The notes under the pieces were generated by a model that was not told where the DNA came from, did no database searches, and saw only the letters and a list, made by a program, of their open reading frames with translations. Both the position numbers and the translations under genes were made by a program. DNA of 64,000 nucleotides, taken from NCBI RefSeq assembly GCF_016584665.1, contig NZ_BBJB01000023.1:1-64000 (forward strand), in the 5' to 3' direction. The stretch is from Pseudanabaena sp. lw0831 (GTDB lineage Bacteria > Cyanobacteriota > Cyanobacteriia > Pseudanabaenales > Pseudanabaenaceae). Of this stretch, positions 35,736 through 45,121 are shown one piece after another. How positions within the stretch are numbered: position 1 is the stretch's first letter; each line of letters opens with the position of its first letter.

Positions 35736-37663
35736 CAGATATTCAAGCTTGGCCATTAAATATTGACTTTACGATCGCGGTGCAAAATCCCCACCTCTGC
35801 TTTGTCGATCCTGAGCTTAAGCAAGCAAGCACTGCCAAAAATTCACGGGGGCGAGTCTTGTTATGGTCGGGAAACTTCGCCACTGTCTACAAGCTAACTA
35901 AGGGAAATCGCTCTTGGGCAGTGCGTTGCTTTACGAGGATTCCCCAATCAGATGTTCAGCAGCGATACAGGTTAATCAGCGAATATCTCAGCCAGCATCC
36001 AATTCCTTACTTAGTTGATTTTGAATTCCTGACTCAAGGAATCCTCGTCAAAGGCGAATGGTATCCGATTCTGAAAATGGATTGGGTGCAAGGCTCAGAA
36101 ATAGATCGTTATATTGGCGAATATATTGACGATTCACAAGTTCTATTGCGTTTAGATCGGCAATTGAAACAACTGCAAAAAGATCTGCAACAGGTGGGGA
36201 TCGCCCATGGCGATTTGCAGCATGGAAATATCATGGTTGACTCTGAGGGAGAGCTAAAGCTGGTTGACTATGACGGTATGTATGTTCCCGCATTGCGAGG
36301 GGCTCCGCCCCTTGAGGTGGGGCATCCTAACTATCAGCCACCGATGCGATCTTCCAAGGACTTTGGCGATCGCCTTGATGAATTTTCTTTTGAGGTAATT
36401 TCCTTATCACTTCGCGCTTTAGCAAGTCAACCTAATCTTTGGGAGACATTCCATGAAGATAATAAAAATTTGATTTTTCGGCAAAACGATTTTCAAGAGC
36501 CTGAGTTATCCCCTGTGTTTCAGTCGATCTCCAATATCCCTGATGATGAAACCCGTGAACTATGCGATCGCCTGATCCGCCGATGTCATGGCGAAGATCG
36601 GCAAGACCAGCCTGAGCAGCCATTACGAAGAGACAAACTTATAGTTACGCAATATAAGATGTTTTTAGTTTTGGGATTAGCTGTCTTCGCTATTGTTTGC
36701 CTTATTTTTTGGCCGGCAAAAAAAAATCCATCGCAACCTCAGCCTCCCGTAACTAACATTCCCACAAATCCGCCATTAAGCTCTCCTTCTCCCACAAATC
36801 CCCCCACTCCCGTCGCTGTGGCAGCCCCAAAACTAATCCCAATCACAGCTGCAACTTTACAAGCTAAATATGCCGAGGGTCAGCGCGATTTTCGCTATGT
36901 GCAGTTGACTGGCAATCAAGGCGATCGCATACAAGGTCAAGACTTTAGCAATATTAACCTCAGTGGTTCAGTCCTAGAGCGAGTCGATTTACGCCAAGTC
37001 ATCTTTAAAAATGCAAATTTGAGCGGCATTAAAATCGTTAAAGTCGATCTCCGAGGCGCTGATCTGAGTAATTCTAGTCTTGTTGACGCAAACTTATCTT
37101 TTTCTAATCTGACTGAAGCAAATTTATCTCAAGCAAATTTATTGCGGGCAAACTTATCACAGTCCAAATTAGTCTCAGCGCTTTTACCAAAAGCAGAGCT
37201 AATGAGATCAAATCTGAGTGAAGCCGATCTCAGTTCGGCAAATCTCAAAGGCGCAAATTTAGTACTTGCAAACCTTCGCAAAGCTAATCTAGTTAAGGCA
37301 AATCTGAGTGAGAGTAATTTAGGTGCAGCTAATCTGAGTGAGGCGATCTTAGATGAAGCCGATTTATCCTCAGCAGACTTGCGATCGGCGGAGCTACACT
37401 TGACGAATCTTTCTAATGCAAATCTGAGTTCGGCTAATCTAACAGCAGCGAAACTAGTTTTGATCGAGTTTGCAGGGGCAAATCTTAATGGAGCAAATTT
37501 TCGCAATGCGATCGTTGAAAATATTGGCAGCATCGAAGCGGCAAATTTTACTAATGCTTTAAATCTTGCTCCAAATATTCGCAAGTATTTCTGCTCTTTA
37601 GCTTCTGGCAACGCTGCTGAGACTGGGATCTCTACAAAATCAACTCTTAATTGTTTGCCATGA
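35732..37663 (+). CDS. Kinase-like membrane protein with C-terminal pentapeptide repeats
   Basis: The 643 residues have a kinase-like domain (1-300), a single membrane segment (about 308-328, MFLVLGLAVFAIVCLIFW), a Pro-rich linker (330-365) and about 200 residues of pentapeptide repeats (A-N/D-L-x-x, 395-610). In the kinase part, GNFATVYKL is a weak Gly loop, the usual AxK is WAVRC, and HGDLQHGNIMV keeps the catalytic Asp and the Asn. DYDGMYV stands where DFG is expected. The missing invariant Lys may mean a low-activity or atypical kinase. The repeats would lie outside the membrane. It is coupled to the PP2C gene by a 4-bp overlap. Confidence 0.8.
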   Translation: MTDIQAWPLNIDFTIAVQNPHLCFVDPELKQASTAKNSRGRVLLWSGNFATVYKLTKGNRSWAVRCFTRIPQSDVQQRYRLISEYLSQHPIPYLVDFEFLTQGILVKGEWYPILKMDWVQGSEIDRYIGEYIDDSQVLLRLDRQLKQLQKDLQQVGIAHGDLQHGNIMVDSEGELKLVDYDGMYVPALRGAPPLEVGHPNYQPPMRSSKDFGDRLDEFSFEVISLSLRALASQPNLWETFHEDNKNLIFRQNDFQEPELSPVFQSISNIPDDETRELCDRLIRRCHGEDRQDQPEQPLRRDKLIVTQYKMFLVLGLAVFAIVCLIFWPAKKNPSQPQPPVTNIPTNPPLSSPSPTNPPTPVAVAAPKLIPITAATLQAKYAEGQRDFRYVQLTGNQGDRIQGQDFSNINLSGSVLERVDLRQVIFKNANLSGIKIVKVDLRGADLSNSSLVDANLSFSNLTEANLSQANLLRANLSQSKLVSALLPKAELMRSNLSEADLSSANLKGANLVLANLRKANLVKANLSESNLGAANLSEAILDEADLSSADLRSAELHLTNLSNANLSSANLTAAKLVLIEFAGANLNGANFRNAIVENIGSIEAANFTNALNLAPNIRKYFCSLASGNAAETGISTKSTLNCLP

Positions 37664-37669
37664 ATCAAC

Positions 37670-37734
37670 ATAAAAACCAATATTTTTTTCAGGGGTGGCG
37701 AAGCCCCCCCCCTGAAAAAAATATTGGTTTTTAT
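37670..37734. terminator. Long hairpin after the kinase gene
   Basis: Arms of about 30 bases (starting ATAAAAACCAATATTTTTTT) flank GAA in a GTGGC-GAA-GCC core with one mismatch. It overlaps nothing coding and separates the kinase from the convergent GNAT gene. It has the AACCAAT outer module and the GCGAAGC loop seen at other elements. Confidence 0.8.
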
Positions 37735-37745
37735 ATAAGCGATCG

Positions 37746-38255
37746 CTATTCGCATTCTTGGAACTCGAATCGGTATTTGACGATTCCACGACAACCATCC
37801 AAAGCGCTATTTTTCAATTCTAAGACCATAAACAAATCATCTGGAACTAGGTACTCACACTTTAGTCCCTTTTCTTTTGCGGAAATAAATCCGAAACGTG
37901 AATAGTATTCTGGATATCCCAACACCACCACAGCTTTGCATCCTAAATCAGAGCATTTCTCTAAACTATGTTTAATCAATAGAGATCCAATTCCCTGCCG
38001 TTGATATTGAGGCAATATTGCTAATGGTGCTAATCCAAGAATCATTAATTCTTCAGAGCGTTTTTCGTCGATCGTAACGGGACTAAAGAAAATATGACCA
38101 ACAATTTGTTCTGATTCTATAGCAACAAAAGAAAGTGTATTGTCAATTCCCCTTAACTGATCGACTAAGTTAGCCTCATTCTCTCGTCCAAAGGCTGCGA
38201 TATTAACCGTACGAATTGCATCTATATCTTCTGGACGTTCGTCTTGAATTTCCAT
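37746..38255 (-). CDS. GNAT-family N-acetyltransferase
   Basis: This 169-residue acetyltransferase has the acetyl-CoA signature LPQYQRQGIGSLLIKHSLEK preceded by MILGLAPLAI. VVVLGYPEYYSRFGF follows, as in the YhbS-like group. The longer frame to 38330 crosses a perfect palindrome, so ATG 38255 is used. The substrate is unknown. It is convergent with the kinase gene across a long hairpin. Confidence 0.85.
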   Translation of the reverse strand: MEIQDERPEDIDAIRTVNIAAFGRENEANLVDQLRGIDNTLSFVAIESEQIVGHIFFSPVTIDEKRSEELMILGLAPLAILPQYQRQGIGSLLIKHSLEKCSDLGCKAVVVLGYPEYYSRFGFISAKEKGLKCEYLVPDDLFMVLELKNSALDGCRGIVKYRFEFQECE

Positions 38256-38287
38256 CAGTTTAGGTAAATAAAATAGTCCCTTAGATA

Positions 38288-38315
38288 ATAGGTCACGGCG
38301 ATCGCCGTGACCTAT
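38288..38315. repeat. 28-bp perfect palindrome centred on HIP1
   Basis: ATAGGTCACGGCGATCGCCGTGACCTAT is split into two 14-base arms meeting at GGCGATCGCC. It lies between the divergent GNAT and grpE genes and has no loop, so as DNA it could be a symmetric protein-binding site as well as a hairpin. Confidence 0.8.
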
Positions 38316-38425
38316 GTTTAGACCTATCAAAAAGTAAAAGTGGTAAAAGGTAATTACTATTACTTTTTGGTTTTATGTCACCAACGGCTATAAGTTGTCT
38401 CAGATAAAGAGTAAAATCGATATAA

Positions 38426-38442
38426 TTGACTAAAATCGTCAA
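38426..38442. promoter_or_regulatory. TTGAC-N7-GTCAA inverted repeat upstream of grpE
   Basis: A short perfect inverted repeat lies about 70 bp before grpE. Its first half also resembles a -35 box (TTGACT). No CIRCE element is seen. It may be a weak operator or chance. Confidence 0.25.
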
Positions 38443-38513
38443 AATTAACACTTAAATTTTAACTCTTAGCAATTTACTGCTAGTCTAAAAAGCGCTAAAA
38501 GAGTATCACCGTA

Positions 38514-39266
38514 ATGATCGAAGAAGAAAACAACCTAATTTCTGACGACCTCATCGACGAAGATGATGAGGTGCTTGAGTCTCGGCTGCAACAACTTGCA
38601 ACCGAAGAATTAAATCAAATCACAAATCCAGAAACGTCTGTGCCAGAGGACTCTCAAGCATCCGCGACTACAAGCGAATCAAAACCTGAAGCAAGTAAAG
38701 CAACAGCAGCAGCAGCAGCAACGCTAGACAAAATTAATGGTTTAATCGCTGAGTCAACATCGCTTAGAGAGCAGTTAGATGATCGCAAGCAGCAATACTT
38801 ACGACTCTATGCCGACTTCGAGAATTTTCGCAAACGTACAGAGCGCGATAAAGAAGAGCAAGAAGGCACAATTACAGGCAAGATCCTCAAAAAAATATTG
38901 CCTGTAGTTGACGATTTTGAACGGGCGCAGTTACAAATTTCACCAAAAACTGATGGTGAAGCATCAATTCACAAAAGTTATCAATCTGTATACAAGCAGT
39001 TACTCAAATGCCTCAAAGAGACAGGTGTAGTAAGAATGGAGTGTGTTGGTCAAGGCTTTGACCCTAATTTCCATGAAGCAATTATGCAAGAACCATCGTC
39101 TGAATATGACGAAGGCATAATTACTGAGGAATTGCGCCCAGGATATTTAGTCAGTGACGACCGAGTTTTGCGACATTCTCTGGTTAAGGTATCATCTGGG
39201 AAAATTGATGGTGGTGGTGCACCCTCTGAAAGTACTTCTGAAGATAGCTCAAGCGAATCTAACTAA
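38514..39266 (+). CDS. grpE: Nucleotide exchange factor GrpE
   Basis: GrpE speeds ADP release from DnaK. The 250-residue protein has an acidic, low-complexity N-terminus (to about 70), then the long coiled coil with DRKQQYLRLYADFENFRKRT. The beta domain contains VRMECVGQGFDPNFHEAIMQ and GYLVSDDRVLRHSLVKVS. The C-terminal tail is Ser-rich. It is followed by dnaK 115 bp downstream on the same strand, the usual chaperone order. dnaJ is not in the window. Confidence 0.95.
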   Translation: MIEEENNLISDDLIDEDDEVLESRLQQLATEELNQITNPETSVPEDSQASATTSESKPEASKATAAAAATLDKINGLIAESTSLREQLDDRKQQYLRLYADFENFRKRTERDKEEQEGTITGKILKKILPVVDDFERAQLQISPKTDGEASIHKSYQSVYKQLLKCLKETGVVRMECVGQGFDPNFHEAIMQEPSSEYDEGIITEELRPGYLVSDDRVLRHSLVKVSSGKIDGGGAPSESTSEDSSSESN

Positions 39267-39381
39267 AACAAATATTTCAAGATTGCGATCGCGATTGCAT
39301 CTTGAAATGCATTCTTAGGGTACATTATTCAGAAATTCATTAAGCTAAACTTTTAAAAAGCTTTTAACGGAACTTGCGATT

Positions 39382-41241
39382 ATGTCGAAAGTAATTGGGA
39401 TCGACCTTGGTACGACAAACAGTTGTGTTTCTGTTTTAGAGGGTGGTAAGCCTGTTGTCATCTCTAGTGCAGAGGGGGGACGAACCACACCGAGTATTGT
39501 CGCTTTTGTTAAAGACAGCAACGAGCGAATTGTTGGGCAGGTTGCTAAGCGCCAATCGGTTACCAACTCTGTAAATACGGTTTACAGTATCAAGCGTTTT
39601 ATTGGTCGTAGCTGGGACGAGACTGAACAGGAGCGCAGCCGCGTTCCTTATACTGCAGTCAAGGGTAAAGATAACACTGTCGATGTCCAGATTGGCGATC
39701 GCGCCTACACTCCCCAAGAAATATCGGCAATGATCTTGCAAAAGCTGAAGCAAGATGCCGAAAACTATCTAGGTGAAGAAGTGACACAAGCGGTTATTAC
39801 CGTACCTGCCTATTTTACCGATACTCAGCGCCAAGCTACCAAGGATGCTGGCGCAATTTCGGGCATGGAGGTATTGCGCATTGTCAACGAACCTACGGCT
39901 GCGGCTCTAGCCTATGGATTGGACAAGCAAGATCAAGATCAGATTGTTCTAGTGTTTGACCTTGGCGGCGGTACGTTTGATGTGTCCGTACTACAACTTG
40001 GCGATGGTATTTTTGAAGTCAAGGCTACTTCAGGAAATAATCACCTTGGTGGTGATGACTTTGACGCAGTGATCGTGGATTGGATGGTTGCGGACTTCAA
40101 GCAAAAAGAAGGTATTGACTTAACTGCAGATAAGACTGCCTTGCAGCGTCTCAAAGAAGCCGCAGAAAAAGCCAAAATCGAGCTTTCTAGCGCACCTTCA
40201 ACTTTAATTAGCTTGCCATTTATTGCCTCTGATGCCACGGGACCAAAGACTATTGAACTAGACTTTACCCGATCTAAATTTGATGAGATTACGGCATCCT
40301 TAGTCAAATCAACACTCGAACCAACGGCTCAAGCTCTCAAAGATGCGGGGTTATTACCGAAAGAAATCAATCGGATTATTTTGGTTGGTGGCTCCACCCG
40401 TATTCCTTCAGTACAGGATGCGATCTCCAGATTTTTTGATGGCAAAAAACCAGACCAATCGGTTAACCCTGATGAAGCTGTTGCGATCGGCGCTGCTGTG
40501 CAAGCGGGGATATTAGGCGGCGAGGTGAAGGATCTCTTATTACTAGACGTAATTCCCCTTTCAATCGGACTAGAAACTCAAGGCGGTGTATTTACTAAAA
40601 ACCTAGAACGTAACACCACCATCCCTACTAGCAAGTCCCAGATTTTCTCCACCGCAGTTGACAATCAATCGGCAGTAGAAATCCATGTCCTCCAAGGCGA
40701 ACGGGCTATGGCAAAGGACAATAAGAGCCTCGGCAAATTTGAGCTAGAAGGCATTCGTCCCGCACCTCGAGGTATTCCGCAGATCGAAGTTTCTTTTGAT
40801 ATTGACGCTAACGGTATTCTCAAGGTATCAGCGCGAGATATTGATACTGGGGTTGAGCAAAGTATTAGCATCACCAACACAGGTGGCTTGAGCCCTAGCG
40901 AAATTGAGAGAATGCGGATGGAAGCTGAGGTCTATTCTGAGGAAGATGACGCTCGTCGTGAATTAGCGAATATGCGTAACCAAGCATCCAACCTGATTCG
41001 CACTGTTGAAGAAATCCTCAGAGACAATGGACCCTCGGTGATCACTACAAGTTTGCGCGAACCTACGCTCAAAAACATGGAAGCTCTCAAGAATTTATAT
41101 GAAGCTGAAGAAGCTACCTATGAAGACATCCAAACTGCAATTAAACCGTTGCAGCAATCACTATTTGAAGTGACTCAAACAGTTGAGAAGTACTCTCAAG
41201 TTGAGCGGGTGAAGCAAAAACCAGGCGACAGCTTAGAATAA
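39382..41241 (+). CDS. dnaK: Hsp70 chaperone DnaK
   Basis: This 619-residue DnaK begins [20 protein letters not shown] and has the phosphate-binding [20 protein letters not shown] and adenosine motif [13 protein letters not shown]. The linker [19 protein letters not shown] leads into the substrate-binding domain. It is somewhat shorter than the usual 635 or so, ending KPGDSLE without a long acidic or Gly-rich tail. Cyanobacteria have several DnaK paralogues, and this shorter one cannot be numbered by eye. It follows grpE and ends in a clean terminator. Confidence 0.95.
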   Translation: MSKVIGIDLGTTNSCVSVLEGGKPVVISSAEGGRTTPSIVAFVKDSNERIVGQVAKRQSVTNSVNTVYSIKRFIGRSWDETEQERSRVPYTAVKGKDNTVDVQIGDRAYTPQEISAMILQKLKQDAENYLGEEVTQAVITVPAYFTDTQRQATKDAGAISGMEVLRIVNEPTAAALAYGLDKQDQDQIVLVFDLGGGTFDVSVLQLGDGIFEVKATSGNNHLGGDDFDAVIVDWMVADFKQKEGIDLTADKTALQRLKEAAEKAKIELSSAPSTLISLPFIASDATGPKTIELDFTRSKFDEITASLVKSTLEPTAQALKDAGLLPKEINRIILVGGSTRIPSVQDAISRFFDGKKPDQSVNPDEAVAIGAAVQAGILGGEVKDLLLLDVIPLSIGLETQGGVFTKNLERNTTIPTSKSQIFSTAVDNQSAVEIHVLQGERAMAKDNKSLGKFELEGIRPAPRGIPQIEVSFDIDANGILKVSARDIDTGVEQSISITNTGGLSPSEIERMRMEAEVYSEEDDARRELANMRNQASNLIRTVEEILRDNGPSVITTSLREPTLKNMEALKNLYEAEEATYEDIQTAIKPLQQSLFEVTQTVEKYSQVERVKQKPGDSLE

Positions 41242-41244
41242 AAC

Positions 41245-41273
41245 TGAAGGGCGATGCTTTACATCGCCCTTCA
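41245..41273 (+). terminator. dnaK terminator
   Basis: Arms TGAAGGGCGATG and CATCGCCCTTCA flank CTTTA, just after the stop, with a T-rich tail. Confidence 0.85.
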
Positions 41274-41389
41274 ATTTTACTGCGATCGCAAAGCGCTGTA
41301 TGATGACAAAGTTACACTTGTATTTTTGGCTACAGTTGTCGTATTTCAACATAGACAATTAACGCTTATTCTGTAAACCGTGAGCCGCT

Positions 41390-42358
41390 ATGTCACTGTT
41401 TGATTGGTTTGCTGAAACCCGTTCCCGTGCAGGTGAAGCATATCACCGCAAGACTCCTAATCTAAATCAAAATTCTCAAGAACGTGAAATTCCTGACGGT
41501 TTATGGCACAAATGTTCTAGTTGTGGCGCATTAACTTATGTAAAAGATCTAAAAATCAATTTGATGGTTTGTCCAGAATGTGGTCATCACAATCAGGTCA
41601 ATGCCTATGAGCGCATAGCTCAGTTGATTGATTCTGGTACATGGCAAGAAATGGATGCAGATTTAACTTCCTGCGATCCCCTAGGTTTTAAAGATCGTAA
41701 ACCTTATATAGATCGCATCAAAGAATATAAGCAAAAAACTGGTTTAAGTGATGGGGTGATCACTGGAACTGGCAAGATCGATGGCTGTGATGCTGCAATG
41801 GCAGTAATGGATTTTCGCTTTATGGGCGGCAGTATGGGATCGGTAGTCGGTGAAAAAATTACCCGTATGCTAGAGACTGCGACTGCAAAACGTTTTCCTG
41901 CTTTGATATTTTGTGCTTCGGGTGGAGCACGGATGCAAGAGGGGATTTTGAGCTTAATGCAGATGGCGAAGACTTCGGCAGCTCTGGAGCGTCATCGGCA
42001 AGCTAATTTACTTTATATCCCCGTTTTGACAAATCCCACTACGGGCGGCGTGACTGCGAGTTTTGCCATGCTCGGCGATATTATTCTGGCTGAACCTAAA
42101 GCTTTAATCGGTTTTACAGGGCGGCGAGTCATCGAGCAGACCCTCAAGCAAAAAATTCCTGAAGGTTTTCAATCATCAGAATATTTGCTCGATCATGGTT
42201 TTGTAGATGCGGTTGTACCAAGAACTAAGCTCAAGCAAAGTTTGGCAATGATTTTGAAAATGCATCAGCCGCAAGAGTTAATTGCTAATAATCAAAATCT
42301 TAATGGTGCTACTAAGTCGGGAACCCATGCTATGTCTGATAGTTCGCTAAGCTTATGA
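41390..42358 (+). CDS. accD: Acetyl-CoA carboxylase carboxyltransferase subunit beta
   Basis: AccD forms with AccA the carboxyltransferase that makes malonyl-CoA for fatty acid synthesis. The 322 residues include the N-terminal zinc ribbon Cys42, Cys45, Cys61, Cys64 (KCSSCGALT and MVCPECGHH) and the core [19 protein letters not shown]. The oxyanion region follows as [20 protein letters not shown] and [15 protein letters not shown]. The stop lies within the left arm of the palindrome that follows. Confidence 0.97.
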   Translation: MSLFDWFAETRSRAGEAYHRKTPNLNQNSQEREIPDGLWHKCSSCGALTYVKDLKINLMVCPECGHHNQVNAYERIAQLIDSGTWQEMDADLTSCDPLGFKDRKPYIDRIKEYKQKTGLSDGVITGTGKIDGCDAAMAVMDFRFMGGSMGSVVGEKITRMLETATAKRFPALIFCASGGARMQEGILSLMQMAKTSAALERHRQANLLYIPVLTNPTTGGVTASFAMLGDIILAEPKALIGFTGRRVIEQTLKQKIPEGFQSSEYLLDHGFVDAVVPRTKLKQSLAMILKMHQPQELIANNQNLNGATKSGTHAMSDSSLSL

Positions 42359-42407
42359 ACCAATTTTTGAGTGGCGCGGCGAAGCCGCGCCACTCAAAAA
42401 TTGGTTC
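42357..42407. terminator. 24-bp-arm perfect hairpin after accD
   Basis: Perfect arms begin GAACCAATTTTTGAGTGG and meet at GCGCGGC-GAA-GCCGCGC. The left arm overlaps the accD stop. The GAACCAAT outer module and GCGAAGC loop link it to the wider palindrome family. Confidence 0.85.
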
Positions 42408-42450
42408 TTATCTATATTTAATTAAGGGACATACAGAAAATAATTGATCC

Positions 42451-42491
42451 CAAAAATGTTGAGGTGGGCTAAGCCCACCTCAACATTTTTG
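42451..42491. terminator. 20-bp-arm hairpin at the 3' end of nagA
   Basis: Perfect arms CAAAAATGTTGAGGTGGGCT and complement. The right arm covers the last codons of nagA, so the coding sequence ends inside a terminator-like palindrome. Confidence 0.82.
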
Positions 42492-43556
42492 TGTTTTATA
42501 TGGATCATTTTTTCGTTGGATTCCCCTAATTTCACAGACGAACGAAGTAGGCCCGGCTCGTCCGGGAGACGAGAACGAGTACCTACACCAAGTTAGCCTC
42601 TGAGGTGCATCTGGAGCGATCGCTAGATTTATGGCAAGGCGTGGAGAGTCAATCGCTAACTTAATTGCGTTTTCTGGTTCACAAACTCCCCACTCGATCA
42701 GGTTATTCACAGCTTTAATTAGAGGAAGAGTCGTACCTGAGAGCGTTCCATCGGGTAATCGCGCTGTGCCATTTTTAATCGTAATCTGGCGATCGTCCCA
42801 AGGATAAGTGCCATCAGCTAAGCCAAGAGGTGCAAGCGCATCGCTGACTAGAAAAACTTTGTTTGTCATTCGATAAAGCAGTTTTACCATCTGTGGTGAA
42901 ACATGAACGCCATCGGCGATTAACCCACACCAAACCCGATCGCTTAAAATTGCTTCTCCTAATAAACCGACATCGCGATGATGCAGACTAGGCATCGCAT
43001 TAAAGGCATGAGTCACCATCGTGGCTCCTTGCTCGACCGCCATTCTCGTTTGTTCTGCATTTGCCATAGAGTGACCTAGGCTGACGATGATATTGCGATC
43101 GCGTAAATATTTTATGGTTTCGCCTGTGGGATCGAGTTCGGGCGCTAGGGTGACAAGTTTAATTATTTCGGTGTAATCGCCTAATACTTGCTGCAATGTA
43201 TCGAGATTAAGCGGTAATAAATGTTGCTGAGGATGTGCGCCCCTTTTGTCGGGATGAAGAAATGGCCCTTCGAGATGTACGCCTAAAATTTTGGCTTCGA
43301 GAGGATTAGGATTTCGCTTTTGATTGGCGATCGCTTCAGCTAGAAAAAGTAGAGATCGATGAGTTTGCTCAATTGATGTAGTAACAAGTGTAGGCAAAAA
43401 TCCATCCAGTCCCTGTTGATATAAAAACTGACAAATTTCTGGTAATTTGAGTGCGCGATCGCGATTTAGGTCATTAAAAGGAATACCTAAAGCTCCATTA
43501 ATTTGGAGATCGATCGCTCCTTGGGTAGAACAAATAATTTCGCGTAAACCTGTCAT
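42480..43556 (-). CDS. nagA: N-acetylglucosamine-6-phosphate deacetylase
   Basis: NagA removes acetyl from GlcNAc-6-phosphate in amino-sugar recycling. The 358-residue protein keeps the metal and active-site motifs: DLQINGALGIPFNDL, GVHLEGPFLHPDKRGAH, SLGHSMANAEQ, THAFNAMPSLHHRD, and the catalytic Asp in FLVSDALAP. The frame is open to 43718, but ATG 43556 fits the family start and avoids a hairpin. After the normal ending near PQRLTW the protein continues for about 35 residues of unusual Ser/Arg/Gly-rich sequence that runs into a palindrome. This suggests the original stop was displaced by inserted sequence. Confidence 0.9.
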   Translation of the reverse strand: MTGLREIICSTQGAIDLQINGALGIPFNDLNRDRALKLPEICQFLYQQGLDGFLPTLVTTSIEQTHRSLLFLAEAIANQKRNPNPLEAKILGVHLEGPFLHPDKRGAHPQQHLLPLNLDTLQQVLGDYTEIIKLVTLAPELDPTGETIKYLRDRNIIVSLGHSMANAEQTRMAVEQGATMVTHAFNAMPSLHHRDVGLLGEAILSDRVWCGLIADGVHVSPQMVKLLYRMTNKVFLVSDALAPLGLADGTYPWDDRQITIKNGTARLPDGTLSGTTLPLIKAVNNLIEWGVCEPENAIKLAIDSPRLAINLAIAPDAPQRLTWCRYSFSSPGRAGPTSFVCEIRGIQRKNDPYKTQKC

Positions 43557-43601
43557 GCTAGTTTCAACTTGAGAATTTAAAACCCTTATTGGGTTTGGTT
43601 T

Positions 43602-43639
43602 CCAATTCCCGAAAGTGTAGGTACACTTTCGGGAATTGG
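43602..43639. terminator. 18-bp-arm hairpin between the DUF561 gene and nagA
   Basis: Perfect arms CCAATTCCCGAAAGTGTA and complement with a GG loop lie directly 3' of the DUF561 gene and 46 bp before nagA, both on the minus strand. A smaller AAACCC-TTATT-GGGTTT stem lies beside it at about 43579-43595. Confidence 0.8.
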
Positions 43640-43641
43640 TA

Positions 43642-44406
43642 TTACACGATCGCCTGATTAGCAACGTTGCTGTTGATCGCTTCACCCAATGATTCTTTAA
43701 GAGCGCGAACGGTCGCAATCATGGAAACTACATCATTCAATTGGTTAACTGCGGAACCAACGCCAACACCTGAAGCGCCAGCAGCGATCGCCATCGGTGC
43801 AGTGATATTGCTCAAACCAGAAGCGCACATTACGGGGATGGAAACTGCGCGGCTAATGGCATGGGCAGCAGCAAGGGTAGGTGATGCTTTTTCGATCGCA
43901 CCGAGGATACCCGCATGAGTTGGAGCCGAGCTTGTACCGCCTTCGGTTTGGATGATGTCAGCACCGATCGCTTCGAGTTTCTCGGCGAGTGTGACTTGCT
44001 CATCGAGAGGTAAGGTGTGAGGAACTGTTACCGAGATAGCGGTATGTGGTAATAAGGCTCTGGTTTCTTCGGTCAAAGCAATGATTTCATCAGCGGTGAA
44101 AATCCGACCTTGAGTGTAGAAGCTATCATAGTTACCGATTTCGACGAGATCTGCCCCATTAGCAACAGCATCAGCCAATTGTTGAGCATTCACTGCGGAT
44201 ACACAAATAGGCAAGGAGCAATTAGCCTTAGCGATCGCAATTAGTTCAGCATCAGCAGCAATATCAACAAATGTAGCGCCACCGCGATCGGCTGCTTGCA
44301 CGACCATTTTCACGGAGTTGCGATCGAAGTTGTGAAGCCCGCTAATAATCTTGAGGGTGTTGCGGCGGCTAAAGGCGGTTGCTAAGGTAAGAGGTAAACG
44401 AGACAT
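43642..44406 (-). CDS. DUF561/Ycf23-type TIM-barrel-like protein
   Basis: This 254-residue protein fits the DUF561 family, which includes plastid Ycf23. Signatures are NTLKIISGLHNFDRNSVKMV, DRGGATFVDIAADAELIAIA, LPICVSAVN, GADLVEIGNYDSFYTQGRIF, IIQTEGGTSS and VPVMCASGLSNIT-like IPVMCASGLSNITAPMAIAA. The pattern suggests a TIM barrel, possibly a sugar- or thiazole-related enzyme; its reaction is unknown. ATG 44406 is preferred over an ATG four codons earlier whose AGG is too close. Confidence 0.82.
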   Translation of the reverse strand: MSRLPLTLATAFSRRNTLKIISGLHNFDRNSVKMVVQAADRGGATFVDIAADAELIAIAKANCSLPICVSAVNAQQLADAVANGADLVEIGNYDSFYTQGRIFTADEIIALTEETRALLPHTAISVTVPHTLPLDEQVTLAEKLEAIGADIIQTEGGTSSAPTHAGILGAIEKASPTLAAAHAISRAVSIPVMCASGLSNITAPMAIAAGASGVGVGSAVNQLNDVVSMIATVRALKESLGEAINSNVANQAIV

Positions 44407-44471
44407 AATCTTTGTCATCCTAATAGACTGAATATATGATGTAGGACTACTTTAACGTGATTTTGCGTAAA

Positions 44472-44519
44472 ACCCAAAGAGTGTAAGACTTCGCTTTGCG
44501 CCACCTCACACTCTTTGGG
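44472..44519. terminator. Imperfect hairpin containing the GCGCAAAGCG-type module
   Basis: Outer arms CCCAAAGAGTGT and ACACTCTTTGGG pair; the loop region includes CTTCGCTTTGCGCC, the module seen beside other elements. The right side overlaps the last codons of the next minus-strand gene. Confidence 0.65.
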
Positions 44520-45024
44520 GATATGTAATACCAAAGAAATGTTGTTGAATTACCATCCCTAAGGTTGCGTCTCCTAAAGGCAATTGACCATTAAGCACAT
44601 ACTGATGATTCTGCCAGATGGTCTGCAACTCTTGCTCTTTGATCTCCATCTCGGCAGCAGGAAATAATTGTAAATGCCGATCGTAGCGAATCATTTCTCT
44701 AGTGCGATTTAAATTATTCGCAGAAAAGACTGTAGTTCGTTCCCAATCTTCCATTTCACCTTCTACACACATCCAAGTAGATTGGCAACCATCGGAAAGC
44801 CAAGCCAGTTTGCGCAAAATCACGCCATCTAGAGAGTGTTCATAATCTAATTGATCATTGCTAGTGTCGATCGCAATAAAAATCACCTCGCCAAATTCTT
44901 CTGAAAGCTCTTGGGTTAAATATTCCTCTCCCTCGAATATTCCATCCATATAGCGATCGCCAAAATCACAGACAATCCAGTCTGAATTAGGAATTGGCTC
45001 AGGCTTTGGAAGTTTTTCTTGCAC
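44506..45024 (-). CDS. Conserved hypothetical protein
   Basis: This 172-residue soluble acidic protein has no recognised family. It contains DWIVCDFGDRYMDGIFEGEE, VIFIAIDTSNDQLDYEHSLD and a C-terminal LPLGDATLGMVIQQHFFGIT. No catalytic motif is visible. It is on the strand opposite gap1 and has a hairpin at its 3' end. It is likely a real gene because the frame is long and its codon use is like that of its neighbours. Confidence 0.65.
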   Translation of the reverse strand: MQEKLPKPEPIPNSDWIVCDFGDRYMDGIFEGEEYLTQELSEEFGEVIFIAIDTSNDQLDYEHSLDGVILRKLAWLSDGCQSTWMCVEGEMEDWERTTVFSANNLNRTREMIRYDRHLQLFPAAEMEIKEQELQTIWQNHQYVLNGQLPLGDATLGMVIQQHFFGITYPQRV

Positions 45025-45121
45025 TTTGGCGATCGGTTGCTGAGTTTTCAGAAAGTAAGAATTTTAAAAAAAACTCATAGAAGTTACCCTAATTCAACAA
45101 GTTAAGATGTACTAACTTTAA

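Noticed and set aside
36298-36312. AGGGGC-TCC-GCCCCT stem inside the kinase gene
   Set aside because: The arms are short and lie in coding sequence without disturbing the frame; probably chance.
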